Shown: one piece after another, positions 50,701 through 60,648 of the stretch
Numbering within the stretch: position 1 is the first letter of the stretch
How the letters are laid out: each line of letters starts with the position of its first letter
Assembly: GCF_026151205.1 (NCBI RefSeq)
Contig: NC_087078.1
Location: 1,505,675-1,569,674 of the forward strand
Reading direction: 5' to 3'
Source: Bolinopsis microptera
Lineage: Eukaryota; Ctenophora; Tentaculata; Lobata; Bolinopsidae
DNA length: 64,000 nt
The notes under the pieces: generated by a model
Told to the model about the DNA's origin: nothing
Database searches by the model: none
The model's input: the letters and a program-made list of their open reading frames with translations, nothing else
Made by a program: the position numbers and the translations under genes

Positions 50701-53700
50701 CTAGTCGCTGTCCTTCTATGACTATACTAATATTTATATCCTCTGGTAATCTGTTAGTGAATAATCATGTAATAATATCATGTATTTAGTTTTTGTGCCG
50801 TTGTTTTTAACACATGTCTGTACAGTATTTAAAACTCTGTTTGCACGCATGTTCAGTTCAGTGTACGTGTCGGCAGAAACGATGATGTTTGCATCATCAG
50901 CGAAGAAAATATAATGGGCTATATCGCTTACATTTGCAAGGTCGTTTATGTAGATAATGAACAATATAGGACCAAAAATGGATCCTTGCGGAACTCCATG
51001 TTCCAGTCCTATTTTTTCTGAACTGCAACCGTTGACGTAAACATACTGTTTCCGGTTAGTTAGATAAGACTCGAACCAGGATAAGCTGAGGCCTCTTACA
51101 CCATAGTGCTCCAGCTTATGTAGCAGTATCTCACTGTCTACTAGGTCAAACGCCTTGGAAAAGTCAAGAAACAGTAGTGGATGGTTGAGGGGGTTTCAAG
51201 CACAGGTCACTCTCAAATCCTAAAGATAAGCAGTGGCCTTCGGCACTTCAAATCTCTTCAAACCTCCCCTTATTTATTTTTTATTGATATTGTTTGATTG
51301 TGCCGTAAAAATAAATATTTGTTTTATTAAATATTTGTTTTATTAATTTGATAAGTAGAAGTAACAAGTTACATAACGAGACAATTATAATAAATTTGTT
51401 ACACTGTTAGTGGTTAGGTATAATAAAAGTTCTTAAAAAAGTTACTGCTGCATGAAACAAAAAAAGAGTCCAGAATATTTTATGGGATTCAAGCCATTTC
51501 ATAGCTTCGTCTAAAATATGAAATGAAATGAAAAGATAAAATCAGTAGTATAGTAATATCATCTACTACAGTACAAACATGAGGCAATTTATTATTTATC
51601 CCGATGTTTATTCACAAAATATTTAAATCCCTAGTTAATACATTAATCTGGATCAGTTAATAAATTGTATTTTAAAGTTTGAAGTGTCAGTGATATCTTA
51701 CTTCAACAGAATCTTTAAGCTTATCAAGTAGACTACACATGCGATGATAATCCTCAAGTATCGAACCTTTTTCAGGAAACATTATTACTGTGCACTTAAC
51801 TCGTGCTCGTGACATTGTAAGATATAAAAGCTCTAAATCAATTGAAAAGTTTGGAAATCCGTCCGGCTGTTTATCAATTGTATAATTTAATAACTGTTGC
51901 AGTGCTATAACTACTGGCCATTCTTTTGAATATGTTGACTGCACATAGCATGGTGTAATATCTTTTGAAAATAATATCCCATCCACAATGGTTTTAACTA
52001 ATTTTGCTACGTCATTAACCTCAATATTATTATTGTAAAGAATACCAACATCATTACTATCTATCATATCATCAAAACATAATTCATTAAATTCTTTGTC
52101 AAGAATAGAATATATAAGTTCTTCGTTGAAATTTTGCAGAACATGCACGATAGTTTTTGGGCCATGTATGTAGTGCCCGGGGGCTTGTAAAGTGGCAAAA
52201 TCGTTTCTAAATGTTGATACATAGTGTCCCGATTCAATGATATGTTCTCGAATTACTGACAATGTTCTCGACAAATCAGAGGTGTTTCTCAAGTTCTTTG
52301 ATAGACTTACTAGCTGTGTAGATGATAATCCGTCGTTAAAAAATCCAGCTAGTCTAGAGTCGTGTCTGAACCTTTCATCCTCATCAACAATATAATGTGG
52401 GCTTTGTAGCGTGTCACATGAGATCCAAACGTGACAAGAACATGACAGTTCGAACAATGCTTTAAATATCTCATACTTTTTATTGATGTCTTTTTTTACT
52501 TTATCCCACCTGAACACTCCTTGAATATCGTCGAAAAACACGTGAATTCCTTTTCCTTGAAATAAACGTATTATGTTTTTTAGCGATGTATTATCGATGC
52601 CTTCGATATGCTTAGTTTCAGTATTAAAATCCCTAATCATCATTATGACAACTTGATTGTCATTAAGATAGCCTCTTATTCTACGATAGCTTTCATCAGC
52701 AGGTTTACCAACCATTTCTCTCTCAAAAATAGAATAGTGCTTAACACCTGCTTTTTCTAGCGGCTTATGTAGATACTCTGGGAATGTCATGGCGTCACCA
52801 ATGTTATGCGTTTCACATAATAACAAAATTTTGTTGTCTTCACTTGACAATGCTAGTTGTAGTATCTTAGCTAGTAGTACAACAGTTTTACCAGCTCCAG
52901 CGGGTCCATTGATCCACAAAAACTTCTCATTTGAATTTATCAAATCGTACTGTTGTTTAGTCAAGTTGTCTATTCCTAAAAAGTCCTTGACGATCTTGGG
53001 TGATGGAATAACGCCAGGATTATTGCTCCTGAAGGTAAATCTTCCTGAACGCAGTTGTTCGTTAAGGGGGGGGTCAATGGGTATTTTTTTGTGAAACTTG
53101 ATTTCGAGATAGTAGTTGACCAACAAACTAGGACCAGTGACCGAACTTTTGAGGGGGTCCCGGACCCCAACCGCCAAACGGTGCGCGCAGGGCAGCCACG
53201 CCCATATTTGGTCCAAATTAGGCCCAATTTAGCCAAATACCCTGAACATGCCCAAAACCCAGGTTTATGGTGCTCTACTTGTAGCTAGTGGTCTCCTGAA
53301 CTCGTATATGAAATTTCATCAAGATTGGACAAAAAATGACTGAGTTATGAGCCAAAAACCATATGCCCATATTTGGGCATACGCACCAAATTTGGTAGAT
53401 TTCGTCCCATAAATTGGTCAAATATCAATATTTTTGGATGAGACTTACTTTATATGAAAGGTAAGCCTAAACTACATATTCTCTGTAAGTTATAGCTTTA
53501 TATCTGTTTAAATGTGGATACTAAGGCGAAAAAACCACAAAAAATGAACTAAATTGCCCATATCTCGGTTCGCGATATTCGCGGAATTGATCTCACCAAA
53601 ATTGTAACAACTCAATCAGTTTTCAAAATTTTTGCATGAAATTTTTGAAATCGACTCGAAATCGCATTTCGACCTTATTTTAAGAACGGATTTTTGATTT

Positions 53701-56700
53701 AGGCCTCAAAAAAAATTTGGCGGCCAAATTCTGAATTTCTGTAATATAATTTTGGAATTTGGCCGCCAAATTTTTTTTGAGGCCTAAATCAAAAATCCGT
53801 TCTTAAAATAAGGTCGAAATGCGATTTCGAGTCGATTCCAAAAATTTCATGCAAAAATTTTGAAAACTGATTGAGTTGTTACAATTTTGGTGAGATCAAT
53901 TCCGCGAATTCCGCGAATATCGCGAACTAAACCGAGATATGGGCAATTTAGTTCATTTTTTGTGGTTTTTTCGCCTTAGTATCCACATTTAAACAGATAT
54001 AAAGCTATAAATTACAGAGAATATGTAGTTTAGGCTTACCTTTCATATAAAGTAAGTTTTATTCAAAAATATTGATATTTGACCAATTTATGGGACGAAA
54101 TCTACCAAATTTGGTGCGTATGCCCAAATATGGGCATATGGTTTTTGGCTCATAACTCAGTCATTTTTTGTCCAATCTTGATGAAATTTCATATACGAGT
54201 TCAGGAGACCACTAGCTACAAGTAGAGCACCATAAACCTGGGTTTGGGGCATGTACAGGGTATTTGGCTAAATTGGGCCTAATTTGGACCAAATATGGGC
54301 GTGGCTGCCCTGCGCGCACCGTTTGGCGGTTGGGGTCCGGGACCCCCTCAAAAGTTCGGTCACTGGTCCTAGTTTGTTGGTCAACTGCTATCTCGAAATC
54401 AAGTTTCACAAAAAAATACCCATTGGCCCCCCCCCCCTTAATGTTTACCATACACTTACCCAAACTACATTTGGACTTATCGCAAATGGTCTTATCTGTA
54501 CACCATATAACTAATAATAAGTTCCTAACATCTTCATGTTTGGTGCGAAACTCAGGATGCAAAGGCTCATCCAAGACAAGATCACTTACATTGTCTTTCC
54601 ACCAATCACTAAAATCTTCTAAATCTTCTTTGAAAATTATTGACGAAAGTTTATCCCTGCTTATCGGAAATTCTTTCTTGGATGCTTTTTCAAAGTTGGG
54701 ATAAACAGTAAACTGGAGAACTGTTAACCGTTTACAAAATCTCTTTACAAATTCTACCATCTTGTTCCTCTGGTCCATTGCTTTCTGGAAAGTTTTGGCT
54801 AATGCTTGCGACTGCTGATTATTGTTACACCCAGGGTCTGATTGATTCCCGATATGACCCATATTCTTCACTTCAATAATTACAAAGCAGTTTGGTGCTA
54901 TCACTACGAAGTCACACTCGCCTTCTCGGTTAGTTGCTCTCTTCTTACACTCTGTACATTTTCCTTTAACATGGGTTTAATCTCCCAGATAATATTGGAA
55001 ATGAGTATATTCAAAACTATGAAGAACAATAAAATCTTCACCACTCAGTTTCTCTAAAGCTCTGTATACAATAACCTCAGCCTCATAGTTGAGTTGCTGA
55101 TTTGTATCATTTTCAAAACTACATCCGGGCTGATCTTCAGGGTAAAGGTCTACATATTTTTGTTGAGGAGCTCTGGGTAACATGATGGGATGTTTGTCTC
55201 CAGTTGAACAGTAGGTTTCAAATATCTCATTCCCATTCCGCAGGTATTTCTCGTACTGTGTTTCATTCCTGGTCATAGCAATCTTCACTGTAGTGCAAAT
55301 GTTAAGTACTTTAGTCCAAATTAACCTTGTCAGCTAAACAAATGTAAAATAATACCGAGGTTCTGATGCTAGGAGTTATCGCCCATCAAGTATCAGTACA
55401 TAGAGTTTTGAGCCGAAACTATTTTTATAAAGATGGAACCTGGTTGTGAAAGGGGTCCTGGATTTGCCACTTGCCAAGCTCTGTATCTGTCTTAGTAGAA
55501 AACCAGCGGTCACCACTTATTGAGGTGACAACCAGCCCCCCTTAATGACAGGTACAGAAAGTGGAATTTAATGTGCAGAGTGAGAAAGACACGTACAAAT
55601 AAAAAGACAACTTTTAAAATGTCTTAATTAACATAATATATCTTAATAACTAGACGATAAAGTTATCACTATCTTAACAACGTAAGATATTGAAATCGTC
55701 ACATAGCGACTTGTATCGCTAGGTAGCTGACATTGACGCACATATATCGCTATATGTTGCTGTTACACTATCGCAGTACAAGTACAACCACACGAAGAAA
55801 TATACCTCATGAAACACAGAGAGCACAAAGAGAAATGACAGAAAAGTTACACTCACTTATTATAACACGGCTCATCTCCAGGTATTACATAATTCACATT
55901 CCAGAAAAACAGAACTACTCTTCTTAGATTATGGTACTTGAATGTGCGTGTGCAGTGTACGCTCGTGAGTCGTGCGTTCAAGCTAACGAGATTTTACGAC
56001 ATAAATATATGTGGAACCGACTGGTCTGGGGTTTGGGCGACCGGACCGGAAACTTAACTCTAGAAACCGAAATCCGAATTGAGATTAATTTTAAATCATT
56101 TTATGTAAAATTAAAGGTGCTAAGAGAAAAAGAAGGACACATACATATAAAAACGTTAACTTAATTACAATGAAGTTATAACTAACTTTACAACGTAAGA
56201 TAATCATATAACACGAAGAAATATAATATAGAGAAATTTCAAAAAAGTTACACTCAATAATTGTAACTCGGATTGGCTCCGCCGTTTAGCCCTTTCCTTA
56301 TTCCTTACATCTATTACTATCTTACTAAACAACTCCTATTTTGTATTTTAGTATCGTGATCCCCTCTCCTGCAATCTCTCGCCTGCCTGTATCAACTGAT
56401 TAATCACGTGGGCCACCTCCTGTTTTCCCTTTCTTTATGATATGCTAGCCCATATATTACACGCTTTAGAAATTATCATTACAGGACGACATGAACCTCA
56501 AAACTTTGATCATAACATTAACACGAGAAAATATGGACAGAACTGAACAAGAGCAACAACCACACTCAAAGACTGAGGAATCAGGAGGACTCTATATCCC
56601 AGGAACCAACTATTTAGCTATCATCGCTCAATAATCGGATTGGGATCAACCCTACATTGTACATACAATTTGATTTTCCGACTTTAAAGCTGACCTAAGC

Positions 56701-59700
56701 ACTAAGAAACCAGGGAATTAAATTTACCTTCCCAACATTAAATCGTTGATTTTATATCATATTCCTTTTTTTCCAAAACATTCCAGTACATTGTGCAGAA
56801 AGTTGGAGATTAAAAATTTTGGAAGCACGTAGGGATTTATACCTGATATCGACCGTATATACTAAAAATACTCTAGCACAACTGTAACCGCAGTTTTACA
56901 GAACTCCAAATATACTTAATGAACACACTTGCAGGTACCACCCGTTTTCACACTCAAAATGAGTTTTGTCAGTTTCCGATACGAGATTGGGACGGCAAAA
57001 CAATTACAAACAAACAAACACTAACAGGCCTACAGGGCACTGTGTATTGCCAATGGCAATTGCTGTACTTCATGTAGAATTCACTGGGTCGGATACAATT
57101 ATATTTATCATTATATCTCAGCTTTAACTTTTCTAGTCTCTTCAACGCAATTTATTTCCACATCTCTTAATCTTCTGTCGTCTTATTCGACTCGCAAGGT
57201 CAAAATGTTTTGTTAAAAATTAGAAGGCAGTTATGAAACACCTTGCCTCACATTGTAGCCCCGCCGCGCACGAGTATCTGGTATCGTGACGTATCGACAT
57301 CGTTGATCGTGGTTTTCGCCCCGATACACTAAATGAAATGACGATGAGGGTCACGCGGACGTGAGACAAGAAACACCAGAAACTTTCATTTTGAACAGTG
57401 TCAAGTGTAGTAAATGTAATATAATATTTTGGTAAACTTGGTAGTATAGGTACTGTCATTATGTCTATGAGTATAAAGTTCCTAAAGACCAGCTTGGTTG
57501 TCAAGAGACTTTTTAAATTAGTGATAATACACTGGCACTTTTTCTAAAAGTAAAAGGGTCTCCGCCGGCAAGGCGGCACATGGCATGGCAGTTAAAACCT
57601 ACTCGAATCGACTTATTTTAAATTCCGAACAGTGACGGACCCGCAGGAACAAAAATGATTTCTGACGAACTTTATGATTATAAGTTTAGGTTTCGAACTG
57701 ATTTGTAATTGTTGGGTTATATTTACTAATTCAATAACGACAATTCTTATTTTTGGTCAATGGTGATCTTAATTTTTTTAAACATAAACGATAAATAAAA
57801 AATACAACATTATGAATTACGGTTTATGATTCGAATTCAGAATTGCACACTTGCAAAATTTCAATTTATGGTATTAAAAGGCATCTACAGTCAATCATCA
57901 CAATCACATTACATTCACAATATCATTATCCTCCGACTACCATTTAGGAAAAGTGATGTAATGTTTGGCATCGAAAGCATCAGGTTCGTAGTGGAGATCG
58001 ATTGGAAGGGTGCCGTTTGTTTTGCACGAGTTCATGAAACCAGTCCAACGCACTGTCCATTTGTTCCTTGGATTGATGTCCGGATGGTAGATCAGGAACT
58101 TGAACTTGTCGTTTTCAATCTTGGTCGGTAAGGACATGATGTATTGGTTATCGGAATTGGAACCATTATTGGCATCAATCGAGTTACCACCGTAATAATC
58201 ACCCTCACTCTCATAATCGTTATCAGATCTACGCCTAGAAGTCGAGGAGGTCGTGTCAAAGAAGAGTTCAGGGATCTTCAGGTAGGGATGTTCGGCCCAA
58301 CTCGGCCACTTGCAGGTCTCCATGTCCACCTCAACGTACCTGAAGTAGTAAACCTGGTTTGTACTCTGGTCGAAAGGGTTCCACACTTTAGTGTTCTCAT
58401 TGTAAGGGTAGGAGGACACAGAGCCCACACAAAACTTGTAGCAGCCCCGGTACTCAACTCTGCCTGAAGTTATCGTCACCGCCCCGTCCTCAACCTTTAT
58501 CACCATCGGTTCTTTAGGTAGAATTGGAGCTCTATTGTCTTCTAGTTCGACATGGTTTATTTTGATAGCATCAGAACTCGCCACCGCCGTGGAAATCAGT
58601 AGACATAGAGCTATCATCAAGAATCTGAGAGGCAGCTGCATTTTTGTAGGTTAAGAACGGAACTAAACTCACAAAAAGGAAAATGTGATCTAATTTACTT
58701 GTGAAATTTAGATAACATACGCAGCTAGCCACATAATTACATTTATAAGTTATCGTGAATACAGTAACACGACCCTATCTTTTGGCACTGGGGTATTAGG
58801 ATTGGTTTCCTTGGAATACTGAAGTAGTGAAGTATACGAAACACACAATTACTGATTTTAAAATGTTAATAACACAACAAGCTCTAAATAAAGTTTAATT
58901 TATTCTCACAGAAAATTGGAGATAAGGGTGCGACGGAGACATCTTGCAGTAGTTCTAAAGGCTGGACGGTCACCAACGATAATCTTATCAGTTGCACTCG
59001 TGAGTGGAGTTTTTTATGTTAAACTGCACTGCGCGGTCACCGCCCAATGTCCATGTCCGATATGGCTGATAGTGATCACTGATAGTGATACGTGGTTAAG
59101 AATGAGAAGCTGACACGATGTGCTTTGGACAGACGATTTCTCTGCTTTCAATTTAATGTCATGATTGATTTTCAGACATTCATCTACAAGTTAAACTTTA
59201 AAAGAATTTTGAAGCTCAAAAGTTTCTTAGTCAAAGTAATAGATTTTTCATAAAGTCGACCTTTATTTTCTTCAAGAATATTTTCAAATTAGTTTTCATT
59301 TGTAGATGAAGGGTAAATCTTGAGCAATCAGATCATTTAATTCAAAAACGAGTTCCTTCGTAGCTCACATTAGCGAGACAGATAGACTAATGGTAACAAA
59401 CCCACCAGGTGGCTGCAACGACATAACCACTACGGTACAACACGCAGAAACGACAGCCACACCTGCCGTTACCAATGGTAACCCACCATTCTCTACTGGA
59501 GACATAGTTCCTTTCAACTGCAAATCTGGTCAGTACACTCCGAGTAAAGTCCCTACTTTACAGCACTTCAAATTCACACCTTATTTAATAGAAGTCAGTT
59601 TCCCTAAACTGAACTCCCGCAGGTTACGTTCTGGTTGGTTACGCTACAGTTACATGCGACAGTATGGGATCGTGGAACTCTCCCTTGCCTCAATGCGTGG

Positions 59701-59786
59701 TGGTGTCCTCCACACAGTCCCTCTACCCTACATCAGTCATCTTCCTCAACGTCGCAGTCCTTGCACTGTCCTTCTTTTTATCATGA
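41711..59786 (+). CDS. Gene D: sushi/CCP-type protein with signal peptide and GPI-type tail
   Basis: Seven exons: 41711-41810, 42165-42254, 42473-42589, 45983-46119, 47061-47100, 59409-59528 and 59623-59786. Phases agree (mostly phase 1, as usual for sushi exons) and give about 255 residues. The signal peptide is MLLWNCIVVCLFVDLSAAA (ATG 41711 or 41720, same frame). Three Cys-paired segments follow. The last is a good CCP domain (FNCKSG, then GYVLVGYATVTCDSMGSW, then PLPQC). The first two are loose in spacing. The protein ends in a short hydrophobic stretch (VIFLNVAVLALSFFLS), typical of a GPI signal. Such proteins act in cell-surface recognition or complement-like control. Weak points are the short exon 47061-47100, whose acceptor has a poor pyrimidine tract, and the 12.3-kb last-but-one intron. 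A 57-base intron from 41709 to 41766 is an alternative 5' reading that would lose the signal peptide. Confidence 0.65.
42993..44081 (+). CDS. Orphan seven-TM receptor (class A-like), nested in gene D intron 3
   Basis: Intronless, 362 residues. A short N-terminus with N-glycosylation sites (NNES, NIT) precedes seven hydrophobic helices. TM1 has LNGLVV (GN-like), TM2 has FLISISDIMTAIGN (LxxxD-like), the end of TM3 has AVLRSIKIYNPF (replacing DRY), and TM7 has PLFNAVLTPMIIL (NPxxY-like). The order fits rhodopsin-type receptors of a divergent invertebrate group. The ligand is unknown. An acceptor-like CTGCCACAG lies right before the ATG, so a 5'UTR exon is possible. The C-terminus ends at a stop created by a tandem duplication. 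Confidence 0.8.
   Translation: MNILVPENNESISTPTWSTISTTESDDERYFKLSYRNIAPINITLCVLIIVLNGLVVSRYYKNRTKITFLLFFLISISDIMTAIGNFFFAGGVILWSRDPENYDKMMWWFFVVYRVAGLLGYSCSILLNTLLAVLRSIKIYNPFYRPSMLAVVVVGVMYAVLLIAFTVFDLFTMSLNSYFSNFLNLWYCFSPFEEMYPFPGQTIPWTVFIGYGFNKTVSTMIQFTILSVIYMIPVVLVIISIMVQIHIGVQHSRSRPPDTAMPLNDWAHVNTTVFLLASVFLICNSALTFAATMVFIITKYSDINDVTYRSIADVMMEIQGPVTTVLPLFNAVLTPMIILLRNRELLGDIIGRIRSLCTFRT
44036..44135. repeat. 38-bp tandem duplication across the receptor stop codon
   Basis: GGACATAATCGGCAGAATAA (first 20 bases of the unit) starts at 44036. The unit recurs at 44074 and partially at 44112. The TAG at 44079-44081 lies inside the second copy. Confidence 0.9.
44219..44386. mobile_element. MITE with ~27-bp TIRs
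   Basis: The left end (ATCGTTCACATATTACCTAA) and the inverse at the right (TTACGTAATATGTGAACGAT) enclose 110 bp of AT-rich DNA. The same family is found at 23085. Confidence 0.7.
44400..45982. other. Rest of gene D intron 3
   Basis: AT-rich. I see nothing recognisable. Confidence 0.6.
46290..46462 (+). repeat. Repeat block X, plus-strand copy
   Basis: From AAACAAATATTTATTTTTAC through GGAGGTTTGAAGAGGTTTCA to CTTGAAACCCCCTCAACC it is nearly identical to the reverse complement of 51173-51345. Likely a dispersed element or part of a LINE. Confidence 0.8.
46720..47947. repeat. Perfect inverted duplication, 588-bp arms, 50-bp spacer
   Basis: 46720-47308 and 47359-47947 are reverse complements with no difference that I could find. 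Open frames in one arm recur exactly in the other at mirrored coordinates (sum 94667). The left arm contains predicted exon 47061-47100 of gene D, so the right arm holds an inverted copy at 47567-47606. The spacer repeats ACAGACGTATAC. Confidence 0.95.
47948..49350 (-). mobile_element. 5'-truncated non-LTR retrotransposon (LINE) with RT domain
   Basis: A 462-codon open frame on the minus strand (47955-49343) carries reverse-transcriptase motifs [36 protein letters not shown] and FADDTNIFV, then the thumb region FLGVIIDEQLSWEPHL. This fits the jockey/CR1-like group. There is no endonuclease and the palm is incomplete at its N-terminus, so this is a 5'-truncated copy. Its 3' side meets the inverted duplication within 8 bases of the stop. 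Confidence 0.9.
50047..50235 (+). pseudogene. Orphan exon resembling the UBA-like region of ariadne-type RBR E3 ligases
   Basis: Acceptor TTGTACACAG|G and donor AGACAG|GTAGAT bound an open exon. Its product (TINEIFKIKRSLVRRLLVDH, FKWNPERLIEKYY, EELFREAGLV) resembles the ARIH1 segment before RING1. No RING or IBR exons are seen near it, and the next sequence is a LINE. It is either one exon of a gene with very long introns or a displaced duplicate. In intact proteins the region helps bind NEDD8/cullin complexes. Confidence 0.5.
50252..51183 (-). mobile_element. Second LINE RT remnant
   Basis: Minus strand, from the 51183 side: LLFLDFSKAFDLVDSEILLH, HGVPQGSIFGPILFIIYIND and FFADDANIIV, then, after a frame change near 50740, RFLGVIVDSKLSWSQHI. 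Related to, but clearly different from, the copy at 47948. It is truncated at its 5' end, where it meets block X. Confidence 0.85.
51173..51345 (-). repeat. Repeat block X, minus-strand copy
   Basis: Inverse of 46290-46462. The pair brackets both LINE remnants, the inverted duplication and the ariadne-like exon. Confidence 0.8.
51687..55276 (-). pseudogene. NERD nuclease / SF1 helicase (Schlafen-group-like) gene, interrupted by a transposon
   Basis: From the ATG at 55276 (MTRNETQYEKYL) the frame encodes a NERD-type nuclease region (NYEAEVIVYRALEKLSGEDF, GECDFVVIAPNCFVIIEVKN). After the transposon it continues with a superfamily 1 helicase: Walker A GPAGAGKT (52884-52907), LLLCETHNIGD, Walker B-like VFFDDIQGVFRW, CDTLQSPHY, and C-terminal LLYLTMSRARVKCTVIMF. 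A TAA at 54977-54979 breaks the N-terminal part in frame. The 1.37-kb insertion at 53066-54437 splits the gene at a TTAA, and the flanking frames agree across the site. The pieces together cover about 735 codons. NERD-helicase proteins are thought to act on nucleic acid. The role is unknown here. The gene lies inside the long intron of gene D, opposite strand. Confidence 0.75.
53066..54437. mobile_element. 1.37-kb palindromic DNA transposon with TTAA target duplication
   Basis: The left TTAA (53062-53065) is followed by GGGGGGGG, and the right end reads CCCCCCCC then TTAA (54438-54441). The two halves are near-exact reverse complements (for example GAGGGGGTCCCGGACCCCAA and its inverse). They meet at a short loop near 53735. 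A TTAA duplication is typical of piggyBac and Kolobok families. No transposase is present. Confidence 0.9.
55289..57936. other. Intronic DNA of gene D without recognised genes
   Basis: AT-rich. Two related blocks (about 55590-55870 and 56110-56270, sharing TAACTTTACAACGTAAGATA-like and AAAGTTACACTCA motifs) suggest a diverged duplication. Open frames such as 57220-57504 have no recognisable content. Confidence 0.4.
57937..58641 (-). CDS. Small secreted protein of unknown family, nested in gene D
   Basis: Intronless, 234 residues. The signal peptide (MQLPLRFLMIALCLLISTAV, cut near ASS) is followed by a mature part with four Cys (GCYKFCVG, ETCKW, NSCKTNG) and aromatic strands (VYYFRYVEVDME, FKFLIYHPDINPRNKWTVRW). 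A disordered Ser/Asp/Asn-rich linker (SSTSRRRSDNDYESEGDYYG) lies between the Cys groups. It ends HYITFPKW. I do not recognise it. It lies opposite to gene D within its last long intron. Confidence 0.75.
   Translation of the reverse strand: MQLPLRFLMIALCLLISTAVASSDAIKINHVELEDNRAPILPKEPMVIKVEDGAVTITSGRVEYRGCYKFCVGSVSSYPYNENTKVWNPFDQSTNQVYYFRYVEVDMETCKWPSWAEHPYLKIPELFFDTTSSTSRRRSDNDYESEGDYYGGNSIDANNGSNSDNQYIMSLPTKIENDKFKFLIYHPDINPRNKWTVRWTGFMNSCKTNGTLPIDLHYEPDAFDAKHYITFPKW
58642..59408. other. End of gene D intron 5
   Basis: It would hold the promoter of the secreted-protein gene. Nothing else recognised. Confidence 0.5.
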
Positions 59787-60648
59787 AGTTCAATAATAAG
59801 TTCATGATTTTGCAAGGAGACTGGAAGAAATGGAAACTATATATATTTTCACGAAAACCTTTTTTGTGTCCATTCAAAGCGTTTTGCTTAAATTCTGCCG
59901 GAGATTTTTCAAAGGACTCGTTATCCAAACGAAGATGGAAGAAACTTTTAATAGAGTGGACTAACGATTTCGAAGCGGATTACTTTGGATAATCTTGTGC
60001 TCTTTAGTGTTTAATTTTATTCTAGTTTCTACGGGACTCTCGAAACATACACTATTAAAAATGTAACTTATTTCAAACATTTAGAAAGCTCTTGATACTT
60101 GAAAGCTGCTCGTTTCATTTACATTACCTCAGGGCTAAGTACTGAAGATACTCATGTTCCAAATGCACTTAATGGCCTGAAATTGTTCACCGAATGAAGC
60201 ACTAAATCGACGTAGCGTATCACAGCTATTGCACTACGTCGCGTCGATCCGTGCGTGTAGCGGGAAAAGACTACCATCAGCATGCTTTTTACCCCGCGCA
60301 GGACCGAATCCTTGCAAAGTCTATGTTTTCACCACTTATTGCACTGCGCGTCTCATGTATGTTGAGATATGTGCCGGACGACAGGTTCACTAAGATTCAA
60401 CAACGCAGTGTTTTCGGTTTCTTTAAACACAATAGAATAAATAACTTTATACAATAATATACATCGATTATCTATACACAAATAAATGTTTCTGAAAGCG
60501 TTTCTGAAAATCTGAAAATAAAACTTGGTTGTGACCCCGTCGAAAATAAACTGCGCAGCAGTCTGTTCAGGTAAATATCTGAATAAGTTGCAATAACGAG
60601 TCTTTGAGTAGCAGTTTTGAATTAAAGTGAGATAAGAAGAGATTCCTG
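59787..60648. other. Intergenic between convergent gene D and IFT43
   Basis: No gene recognised. It contains a CpG-richer patch near 60210-60350. Confidence 0.6.

Noticed and set aside
52976-53288. Protein start MDQIWAWLPCAHRL before the helicase
   Set aside because: These codons belong to the palindromic transposon and recur at its other end.
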